DNA of 5,905 bases. It comes from Clostridia bacterium (GTDB taxonomy: Bacteria; Bacillota; Clostridia; Oscillospirales; CAG-272). The stretch spans positions 1 to 5,905 of the forward strand of contig JAFQJX010000065.1 of the NCBI GenBank assembly GCA_017397205.1, in the 5' to 3' direction. The notes below the pieces were generated by a model. The model did no database searches. It was not told the DNA's origin and worked only from the letters and a program-made list of their open reading frames with translations. This document shows, piece by piece, positions 1-5,167 of this stretch; positions within the stretch are counted from its first letter, which is position 1; each line of letters begins with the position of its first letter. Both the position numbers and the translations under genes were made by a program.

Positions 1-78
1 GGCGAGGCGCTGGACGCGCTGGACCGCAACGCAAACGTCAATCTGACCCTGCAAGCCCTCTTTCACCAAATTTTCTAA
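1..78 (+). CDS. holB: 3' end of probable DNA polymerase III delta' subunit (partial)
   Basis: Only the last 25 codons are inside the window, ending in TAA at 76-78. The peptide has the pattern ALDALDRNANVNLTLQALF, which resembles the C-terminal helix of the clamp-loader delta' subunit, where an N-x-N-x-x-L motif near the end is common. The delta' subunit belongs to the clamp-loader complex that loads the sliding clamp on DNA. The identification rests mainly on context: in Firmicutes holB lies directly upstream of ricT (yaaT), and here the gap to ricT is only 13 bases, consistent with one operon. The catalytic part is outside the window, so its integrity cannot be judged. Another AAA+ type protein cannot be excluded from 25 residues. 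Confidence 0.7.
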   Translation, partial: GEALDALDRNANVNLTLQALFHQIF

Positions 79-91
79 AAGTGAGAAGCAT

Positions 92-1012
92 ATGAACGAA
101 GAAATCATGGACACCCTTTCGGCGCCTGAGGCGCCCGCCGCGGAGGAGCAATCCGCCCCCACGACGACCGAGGTCGTCGGCGTTGCCTTCCGTCAGGGTG
201 GCAAGGTATACTATTTTGACCCGATGGGCAAGACGCTTGCCCAGGATACGGAGGTCGTCGTCAGCACCGCGCGCGGTGACGAATTCGGCACGGTTGCCCA
301 GCCCAACAAGCAGGTGCGTACCTCCGAGCTCATTCTGCCCCTGCGCCAGGTGGTGCGCGTTGCGACCCAGGAGGACAGGGCGCGCAACGAAAGAAACCGC
401 AAAACGGAGGCGGAGGCAGAGCAGGTATTCCCCCGCAAGGTCGCACAGCATAAGCTGGAGATGAAGCTGGTGGATGCGGAATGTGCCTTTGACGGCTCCA
501 AGCTGATTATCTACTTCACCGCAGACGGGCGCGTGGACTTCCGCGAGCTGGTCAAGGACCTGGCGTCCCATTTCCATACCCGTATTGAGCTTCGCCAGAT
601 TGGAATCCGCGACGAGGCGAGAATGCTGGGCGGAATCGGCACCTGCGGTCGCCCCTTCTGCTGCTCCACCTTCCTTTCCGATTTCGGACAGGTTTCCATC
701 AAAATGGCAAAGGAGCAGAATTTCTCCCTCAACTCCGCAAAAATCTCGGGCACCTGCGGCCGCCTGATGTGCTGTCTGCGCTTTGAGCACGAAACCTACG
801 AGGAGGCGCTCAAGGTCATGCCGCGCGTTGGTGCGCAGGTCAGAACTCCCGACGGCGTCGGCGTGGTCGTGGAGACGAAGCCGCTTGCCGCAACCGTCAA
901 GGTCCGCTTTGAGGACAAGCAGGAGGCACCCAAGGTGTACGGCATTGCCGACGTTACCGTTTTGCGCCGCGGAAAGGGCCCGGGCAAGGGCGAGGACGGA
1001 GAGGAATCATAA
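92..1012 (+). CDS. ricT: RicT (YaaT) PSP1-domain protein, Fe-S cluster-associated RNA maturation/sporulation regulator
   Basis: A 306-residue protein of the PSP1/YaaT family. In Bacillus subtilis RicT works with RicA (YmcA) and RicF (YlbF) in a complex that binds [4Fe-4S] clusters and directs RNase Y to mature operon mRNAs; its loss affects sporulation, competence and biofilm formation. The family hallmark is clear: GIGTCGRPFCCSTFLSDF at about 181-198, the VSIKMAKEQNFSLN block at 201-214, and SGTCGRLMCCLRFE at 219-232. Cysteines lie at 131, 185, 190, 191, 222, 227 and 228. Residues 1-27 are a low-complexity Ala/Pro/Glu extension, and the C-terminus is a charged Gly/Lys/Glu tail. The start at 92 follows a weak GTGAG site; an in-frame ATG at 107 is the alternative. 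It is likely cotranscribed with the upstream holB-like gene. Neither RicA nor RicF is in the window. Confidence 0.93.
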   Translation: MNEEIMDTLSAPEAPAAEEQSAPTTTEVVGVAFRQGGKVYYFDPMGKTLAQDTEVVVSTARGDEFGTVAQPNKQVRTSELILPLRQVVRVATQEDRARNERNRKTEAEAEQVFPRKVAQHKLEMKLVDAECAFDGSKLIIYFTADGRVDFRELVKDLASHFHTRIELRQIGIRDEARMLGGIGTCGRPFCCSTFLSDFGQVSIKMAKEQNFSLNSAKISGTCGRLMCCLRFEHETYEEALKVMPRVGAQVRTPDGVGVVVETKPLAATVKVRFEDKQEAPKVYGIADVTVLRRGKGPGKGEDGEES

Positions 1013-1039
1013 TTCGCACAATATTTTTTGCACTCCCCC

Positions 1040-1067
1040 TTGATTTTTTTACGGAATGTGCTACAAT
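1040..1067 (+). promoter_or_regulatory. Extended -10 promoter of the ferredoxin gene
   Basis: A -35-like TTGATT (1040-1045) is followed after 16 bases by TACAAT (1062-1067). TGC directly precedes the -10 box, giving the extended TGTGCTACAAT form (1057-1067). Transcription should begin near 1074, leaving a leader of about 24 bases with an ideal Shine-Dalgarno. The surrounding AT-rich stretch contrasts with the GC-rich coding DNA on both sides. This is a sigma-A type promoter by pattern; the start site is inferred. Confidence 0.8.
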
Positions 1068-1083
1068 GTTTTTAGAAATTCAT

Positions 1084-1090
1084 AGGAGGT
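1084..1090 (+). promoter_or_regulatory. Strong ribosome binding site of the ferredoxin gene
   Basis: AGGAGGT lies 7 bases before the ATG at 1098. It is a full match to the anti-Shine-Dalgarno core and the strongest ribosome binding site in the window, which fits a highly expressed small protein. It also fixes the start codon. Confidence 0.9.
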
Positions 1091-1097
1091 ATCTGAA

Positions 1098-1265
1098 ATG
1101 GCATTCAAGATTACTGATGCTTGTATCGCTTGCGGTGCATGTGCCAGCGACTGCCCCGTTGATTGCATCTCTGAGGGTGAAATCTACGTGATCAACGCTG
1201 ACGAGTGCATCGAGTGTGGCAACTGCGCAGCTAACTGCCCCGTAGATGCTCCTGTACAGGACTAA
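1098..1265 (+). CDS. 2[4Fe-4S] clostridial-type ferredoxin
   Basis: A 55-residue protein, the usual size of a clostridial ferredoxin, which carries low-potential electrons between soluble oxidoreductases such as pyruvate:ferredoxin oxidoreductase and hydrogenases. Two CxxCxxCxxxCP motifs are intact: Cys9, 12, 15, 19 and Cys37, 40, 43, 47. By family rule each cluster is held by the first three cysteines of one motif and the last of the other. A ninth cysteine (Cys23, in CPVDCI) sits where many homologues have alanine. The protein is acidic, as expected. Codon use differs from the neighbours, with more T-ending codons (GCT, ATT, GAT, TGT), consistent with high expression. The gene has its own promoter, ribosome binding site and terminator, so it is an independent unit between ricT and trmN6. 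No particular redox partner can be named from the window. Confidence 0.96.
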   Translation: MAFKITDACIACGACASDCPVDCISEGEIYVINADECIECGNCAANCPVDAPVQD

Positions 1266-1281
1266 TCAAAAACATACAAAT

Positions 1282-1312
1282 AGCGGAGAGGTACTTCTCT
1301 CCGCTGTTTTTA
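1282..1312 (+). terminator. Intrinsic terminator after the ferredoxin gene
   Basis: AGCGGAGAG (1282-1290) pairs perfectly with CTCTCCGCT (1297-1305), a 9-bp stem with a 6-base loop, extendable by one G-T pair. It is followed by GTTTTTAT. It lies 16 bases past the ferredoxin stop codon. The downstream gene's ribosome binding site begins two bases after the T tract. Confidence 0.92.
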
Positions 1313-1313
1313 T

Positions 1314-1318
1314 AGGAG
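1314..1318 (+). promoter_or_regulatory. Ribosome binding site that decides the TTG start of trmN6
   Basis: AGGAG is 6 bases upstream of the TTG at 1325, ideal spacing. The next in-frame ATG, at 1379, has no comparable site and would remove residues conserved in the family, so the TTG start is preferred. Confidence 0.75.
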
Positions 1319-1324
1319 CTTGAT

Positions 1325-2077
1325 TTGACGCTTGAAAAACACCTGAGAGAAGACAGGGTCAATGACAACCTGACCCTGATGCAATATACGGACGGGCTGA
1401 CCTTCGGCACGGACGCGCTTCTGCTTGCCGCCTACATCAATCGCGGAGCCAAAAGCCGCGCCCTTGAGCTTGGCGGCGGAACGGGCATCGTTTCCCTCCT
1501 GCTTGCCACCCGTAAAAAGGTGCGGCACGTTGAGTGTGTGGAAATTCAGCCCGCCTTTGCCGCCCTCGCGCAAAGAAACGTGACCCTCAACGCCCTGGAC
1601 GGGAGTGTCAAGGTCACGGAGGCAGATATCCGTCGGCTCGGCGACTACGGCGAGGGGGAGTTTGATATCGTCCTCACCAACCCACCCTACATGAAAAACG
1701 AGGGTGCCGCCTGTCAGAGCGAGGAAAAGCAGATTGCCAGGCACGAGGTCTGCGGCACCGTTGACGATTTCGTGCTTGCCGCCGCCAAAAAGCTGAAATG
1801 GGGCGGTCGCTTTTTCTGCGTCTGGCGCCCCGACCGCATGGAGGAGCTGTTCGCCGCGCTTTCCAAAAACGGCATTGCCCCCAAGCGCATGACCTTCGTC
1901 CACGCTACCCCCGACCTGCCCCCCTCCATTTTACTTTTAGAGGGCAAGCGCGGGGGGAAACCGGGACTGCGCGTCACACCGCCCCTGCTGATTGGCGGCG
2001 ACCTCGCCGCACGCGCGGACTCCCCCCATATGTGCTATATTCTTGAGAAAGGAGCATTCCCTGCCATCTATGAGTGA
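1325..2077 (+). CDS. trmN6: TrmN6-like tRNA adenine-N6 methyltransferase (YabB family)
   Basis: A 250-residue class I SAM-dependent methyltransferase of the YabB/YfiC/TrmN6 family, which in Escherichia coli makes m6A37 in tRNA1(Val); the tRNA target in Firmicutes may differ. The early motif TDALLLAAY lies at 29-37 and the SAM-binding glycine loop ELGGGTG at 48-54. An acidic residue (Glu73) ends the next strand, and the catalytic NPPY lies at 119-122, the signature of N6-adenine and related amino-methyltransferases. The C-terminal strand region KPGLRVTPPLLI (212-223) is also typical of the family. Length is normal. The start is a TTG, fixed by AGGAG 6 bases upstream. The 3' end overlaps rsmI by 8 bases (ATGAGTGA), implying translational coupling. 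The neighbours match the Bacillus order holB-ricT-yabA-trmN6-yazA-rsmI, minus yabA and yazA. Confidence 0.92.
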   Translation: MTLEKHLREDRVNDNLTLMQYTDGLTFGTDALLLAAYINRGAKSRALELGGGTGIVSLLLATRKKVRHVECVEIQPAFAALAQRNVTLNALDGSVKVTEADIRRLGDYGEGEFDIVLTNPPYMKNEGAACQSEEKQIARHEVCGTVDDFVLAAAKKLKWGGRFFCVWRPDRMEELFAALSKNGIAPKRMTFVHATPDLPPSILLLEGKRGGKPGLRVTPPLLIGGDLAARADSPHMCYILEKGAFPAIYE

Positions 2078-2945
2078 CGAAACGAAAAACAGGGTGTTAC
2101 CCCACACCCTCTACCTGGTGGGCACGCCGATTGGCAACCTCTCCGACATTTCCGAGAGAGCCCTCCACGTGCTTGGGGAATGTGACTTTATTGCCGCTGA
2201 AGATACGCGCAACACATACAAGCTGCTATCCTTACTTGGCATCCGCCGTCCGCTTGTGAGCTATCATGAGCACAATCAGAGGTCACGCGGCGAGGAAATC
2301 TGTGCACGTCTTCTGGCGGGTGAAAGCTGTGCCCTTGTGACAGATGCGGGAATGCCCGCCATCAGCGACCCGGGCGAGGGCCTGGTCCGTCTTTGCGAGG
2401 AAAAGGGCATCACGGTTTCCTGTATTCCCGGTCCCTGCGCGCTCGTGACTGCGCTTGCGCTGTCGGGGCTTTCCACCTCCCGCTTCTGCTTTGAGGGCTT
2501 TTTAAGCCCCGTGCGCGGTGAGCGTGCACGGCGCCTTGCTGAAATCAAGGACGAGCGCCGCACCATGATTTTCTACGAAGCGCCCCATAAGCTTCGCACC
2601 ACGCTGAAGGATTTGTATGAAGCATTTGGCGACCGCCCCGTTTCCCTGTGCCGCGAGCTTACCAAGCGCAACGAGGAAATACTGCGCCTGACCCTCTCCC
2701 GTGCGATTGCCCTGTATGACGAGGCGGAGCCGCGCGGAGAGTATGTTCTGGTGCTTGCGGGACTGGAGGAGGCAACGGGAGAAAAATGGAAGCCGCCCGT
2801 TGACGAAAAGCTGCTTTCCCTTTCCGCCGAGGAGCACGTCGCACACTACGAGGAGGCAGGTCTCGGTCACATGGAGGCAATCAAGCAAGCCGCCCGCGAC
2901 CGCGGCATGACCAAGAGCGAGCTTTATAAATTACTGAATTCTTAA
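2070..2945 (+). CDS. rsmI: RsmI, 16S rRNA 2'-O-ribose C1402 methyltransferase
   Basis: A 291-residue member of the tetrapyrrole-methylase fold family that methylates the ribose of C1402 in the ribosomal decoding centre, using SAM. Visible hallmarks in order are LYLVGTPIGNL (14-24), AAEDTR (42-47), SYHEHN (64-69), TDAGMPAISDPG (91-102), IPGP (119-122), FYEAPH (168-173), RELTK (195-199) and GEYVLVLAG (223-231). A C-terminal helical segment (about 260-291) with GMTKSELYKLL closes the protein, as is usual. Length is normal. ATG at 2070 is chosen because it lies inside the trmN6 stop overlap and just before the conserved N-terminus. The nearest good Shine-Dalgarno (AAAGGAG, 2048-2054) is 15 bases away, longer than optimal, so coupling to trmN6 translation probably matters. 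The open frame continues upstream, but that part is inside trmN6. Confidence 0.96.
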   Translation: MSDETKNRVLPHTLYLVGTPIGNLSDISERALHVLGECDFIAAEDTRNTYKLLSLLGIRRPLVSYHEHNQRSRGEEICARLLAGESCALVTDAGMPAISDPGEGLVRLCEEKGITVSCIPGPCALVTALALSGLSTSRFCFEGFLSPVRGERARRLAEIKDERRTMIFYEAPHKLRTTLKDLYEAFGDRPVSLCRELTKRNEEILRLTLSRAIALYDEAEPRGEYVLVLAGLEEATGEKWKPPVDEKLLSLSAEEHVAHYEEAGLGHMEAIKQAARDRGMTKSELYKLLNS

Positions 2946-2949
2946 TCAT

Positions 2950-2976
2950 AATCCCGCTTGACAAGCGCGCGGGATT
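2950..2976. repeat. Inverted repeat spanning the thrS -35 element
   Basis: AATCCCGC (2950-2957) and GCGGGATT (2969-2976) are perfect 8-base complements separated by 11 bases. The loop contains the -35 hexamer TTGACA. A second smaller palindrome, GCTTGACAAGC (2956-2966), overlaps it. As RNA it could form a weak rsmI 3' hairpin, but no T tract follows. As DNA it could be an operator. Role unknown. Confidence 0.5.
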
Positions 2977-2986
2977 GTGCTACAAT
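2958..2986 (+). promoter_or_regulatory. Sigma-A type promoter of thrS
   Basis: A perfect -35 TTGACA (2958-2963), a 17-base spacer, and -10 TACAAT (2981-2986) with TGC directly before it. It begins 13 bases after the rsmI stop codon. The predicted start of transcription, around 2993, is just before the T-box leader. The -10 region shares the 11-mer TGTGCTACAAT with the ferredoxin promoter. Confidence 0.9.
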
Positions 2987-2992
2987 TCGGAT

Positions 2993-3180
2993 AGTGGAAC
3001 ACGTCCTGCGGAGGACACCCCAAGAGAGCCGCACCTTGGCTGTGAGTGCGGCGGTAAAGCCCGCAAGGATACCGCCCACGGTATACAACTGATTTTTGAG
3101 TGAAACGCGCGGGTGGAACCGTGTGCAGAGCCATCTGCGCACCCCGACACAATTTTTGTGTCGGGGTGCGTTTTTATTTC
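2993..3180 (+). ncRNA. T-box riboswitch leader of thrS (tRNA-Thr sensing)
   Basis: T-box leaders bind a cognate tRNA through a specifier codon and sense whether its 3' end is aminoacylated; uncharged tRNA stabilises an antiterminator. The T-box core GGGTGGAACCG is at 3111-3121. The antiterminator can be drawn exactly: CGGG (3110-3113) with CCCG (3143-3146), the 7-base bulge TGGAACC (3114-3120), and GTGTGCAGA (3121-3129) with TCTGCGCAC (3134-3142). TGGA would pair with a tRNA end UCCA, that is discriminator U. The Stem I distal region shows AGAGAG (3023-3028), stem GCCGCA/TGCGGC (3028-3033/3047-3052) and loop element GCTG (3039-3042). The best specifier is ACC (Thr) at 3071-3073, after AAGGAT, between GTCCTGCGG/CCGCAAGGAT pairing above and a weaker basal helix below. 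The class and tRNA end pairing are certain in my view; the specifier assignment is inference. Confidence 0.95.
3138..3179 (+). terminator. Regulated terminator of the thrS T-box leader
   Basis: CGCACCCCGACACAA (3138-3152) pairs perfectly with TTGTGTCGGGGTGCG (3156-3170), a 15-bp stem with a 3-base loop, followed by TTTTTATTT. Its 5' arm overlaps the 3' arm of the antiterminator (3134-3146), so the two structures exclude each other. Default state is termination when tRNA-Thr is charged. Confidence 0.95.
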
Positions 3181-3194
3181 AGGTAGATTTGCAA

Positions 3195-3201
3195 AAAGGA
3201 G
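3195..3201 (+). promoter_or_regulatory. Ribosome binding site of thrS
   Basis: AAAGGAG ends 7 bases before the ATG at 3209, well spaced, and lies downstream of the leader terminator. It fixes the thrS start. Confidence 0.85.
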
Positions 3202-3208
3202 ATAGATT

Positions 3209-5158
3209 ATGGCAGAATTCAGAATTTTACGTGGCAGTCAGGCGAAGGTTTATTCCGCAGAGGGCGCTGTCACGGTATACGATGCGGCACAGGCCGTGGG
3301 GCTTATTTCCCGCGAGGTGCTTGCAGCAAAGGTGAACGGAGAGGTTGTTGCTCTCTCCTACCCTCTTGGCGACGGAATGACCGCCGAGCTGCTGACCTTT
3401 GCAGAGCCCGAGGGCGCACGGGTATTCCGTCACACCGCCTCTCATATCCTGGCGCAGGCGGTCAAGCGCCTGTTCCCCGAGGCACGTCTGACGATTGGCC
3501 CCGCCATTGACGACGGCTTTTACTACGACTTTGACAGCGAGGTGTCCTTCACCCCCGAGGTGCTGACCCAGCTGGAAGCAGAAATGAAGAAAATCGTCAA
3601 GGAAAACCTGCGGATTGAGCGCTTTGAGCTTCCCCGTGAGGAGGCAATCGCCCTCATGCGTGAGGCAGGCGAGCCCTACAAGGTGGAGCTGATTGAGGCG
3701 CTGCCCGAGGACGCCGTCATTTCCTTCTACCGCCAGGGCGAGTTCACCGACCTGTGTGCAGGTCCCCACCTGTTTTCAACGGGTGCCGTCAAGGCGTTCA
3801 AGCTGACCTCCTGCACGGGTGCGTATTGGAGAGGCGACTCCAAAAATAAAATGCTGCAGCGCGTTTACGGCACCGCCTTCCCCTCCAAGGATGAGCTGAA
3901 CGCCCATCTCACCGCACTTGAGGAGGCAAGAAAGCGCGACCACAACAAAATCGGGCGCGACCTGGAGTATTTCACCACCGTGGACGTCATCGGACAGGGG
4001 CTTCCTATCCTGCTTCCCAAGGGTGCAAAGGTCATTCAGCTTCTGCAACGCTTCGTTGAGGACGAGGAGGCGCGCCGCGGCTACCTCCTGACCAAAACCC
4101 CCTACATGGCAAAGCGCGAGCTTTACAAGATTTCGGGACACTGGGACCACTATCTTGACGGAATGTTCGTTCTGGGCGACCCCGACGACGAAACCAAGGA
4201 ATGCTTCGCCCTCCGACCCATGACCTGCCCCTTCCAATATCAGGTGTTCCTCAACCGCAAGCGCTCCTACCGCGACCTGCCGATGCGACTCGGTGAAACC
4301 TCTACCCTGTTCCGCAACGAGGAAAGCGGTGAAATGCACGGCCTCATTCGCCTGCGTCAGTTCACCATCAGCGAGGGGCATCTCATTCTCCGCCCCGAGC
4401 AGCGGGAGGAGGAGTTCCGCGGCTGTCTTGACCTTGCAAAGTACGTCCTTGACACCGTCGGACTGCTTGAAAACTGCACCTTCCGCTTCTCTCAGTGGGA
4501 CCCCGCCAACCCCAAGAACAAGTACGAGGGTACCCCCGAGCAATGGGAGGAGGCACAGTCCCTGATGGCAAAAATCCTTGACGACCTCGACGTCAAATAT
4601 ACCGTCGGCATTGACGAGGCGGCATTCTACGGACCCAAGCTGGATATTCAGTATAAAAACGTATTCGGCAAGGAGGACACCATCGTCACCATTCAGATTG
4701 ACCTGCTTCTTGCCAAGCAGTTCGGCATGGAATACACCGACAGCGACAACACCCAAAAGACCCCCTATATCATTCACCGCACCTCGCTCGGCTGCTACGA
4801 GCGTACGCTGGCGTATATGCTGGAAACCTTTGCAGGTGCCCTGCCCACCTGGCTCGCACCCAATCAGGTTACCGTACTGCCTCTGAATGATGCCTTTGCA
4901 GACTATGCAAGCGGCGTCGTTGACCGCCTTGCCGCAATGGGTGTGCGTGCAGAGCTGGATGCCTCCAACGAAACCCTTGGCTACCGCATCCGCCGCGCCA
5001 AGCTGGAGAAAACGCCTTATATTCTCGTCATCGGTGAGAACGAAATGACAAACGGAACCCTCACCGTCAACGACCGCAAGCACGAAAAGCCCTACACCAT
5101 GTCTGCGGACGAATTCCTTGCCGCCCTGCGCGAGGAAATTGACAGCCGCAGACGCTGA
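3209..5158 (+). CDS. thrS: Threonyl-tRNA synthetase
   Basis: A 649-residue class II synthetase (E. coli ThrRS has 642) that charges tRNA-Thr with threonine in the cytoplasm. A TGS domain is at about 1-64. The editing domain (about 65-245) keeps the serine-editing residues: HTASH with His75 and His79, and LCAGPH with Cys183 and His187. The catalytic core (about 246-540) keeps the zinc ligands Cys340, His391 and His523, motif 2 FRNEESGEMHGL (368-379) with Arg369, and motif 3 GCYER with Arg532. The anticodon-binding domain is about 545-649. Odd points: the usual PMNCPGH is PMTCPFQ (337-343), and the usual FTQDDAH is FTISEGH (385-391), so this is a divergent subfamily. Expression should follow the upstream T-box. 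The gene ends in TGA, 9 bases before and in the same frame as the HAD gene. Confidence 0.97.
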   Translation: MAEFRILRGSQAKVYSAEGAVTVYDAAQAVGLISREVLAAKVNGEVVALSYPLGDGMTAELLTFAEPEGARVFRHTASHILAQAVKRLFPEARLTIGPAIDDGFYYDFDSEVSFTPEVLTQLEAEMKKIVKENLRIERFELPREEAIALMREAGEPYKVELIEALPEDAVISFYRQGEFTDLCAGPHLFSTGAVKAFKLTSCTGAYWRGDSKNKMLQRVYGTAFPSKDELNAHLTALEEARKRDHNKIGRDLEYFTTVDVIGQGLPILLPKGAKVIQLLQRFVEDEEARRGYLLTKTPYMAKRELYKISGHWDHYLDGMFVLGDPDDETKECFALRPMTCPFQYQVFLNRKRSYRDLPMRLGETSTLFRNEESGEMHGLIRLRQFTISEGHLILRPEQREEEFRGCLDLAKYVLDTVGLLENCTFRFSQWDPANPKNKYEGTPEQWEEAQSLMAKILDDLDVKYTVGIDEAAFYGPKLDIQYKNVFGKEDTIVTIQIDLLLAKQFGMEYTDSDNTQKTPYIIHRTSLGCYERTLAYMLETFAGALPTWLAPNQVTVLPLNDAFADYASGVVDRLAAMGVRAELDASNETLGYRIRRAKLEKTPYILVIGENEMTNGTLTVNDRKHEKPYTMSADEFLAALREEIDSRRR

Positions 5159-5167
5159 CACTTCGTC

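Noticed and set aside
38..790. A 250-codon minus-strand frame opposite ricT.
   Set aside because: It is antisense to a protein with unmistakable family motifs, shows no motif of its own, and has no plausible ribosome binding site or promoter that I can see.
1013..1056. A terminator for the holB-ricT transcript ahead of the ferredoxin promoter.
   Set aside because: T runs are present, but I find no GC-rich stem preceding them, so no intrinsic terminator can be supported.
1310..1903. A minus-strand frame opposite trmN6 ending at the ferredoxin terminator.
   Set aside because: It is a shadow of the methyltransferase gene; the conserved SAM and NPPY motifs lie on the plus strand.
1992..2069. 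A longer rsmI beginning at an ATG at 1992.
   Set aside because: The extra 26 residues are encoded inside trmN6, have no match to the RsmI N-terminus, and the ATG at 2070 gives the normal length with a typical stop-start overlap.
3003..3016. GTCC-TGCGGA-GGAC as a separate hairpin in the thrS leader.
   Set aside because: Only four base pairs; the same bases pair better with CCGCAAGGAT (3061-3070) as the side of T-box Stem I.
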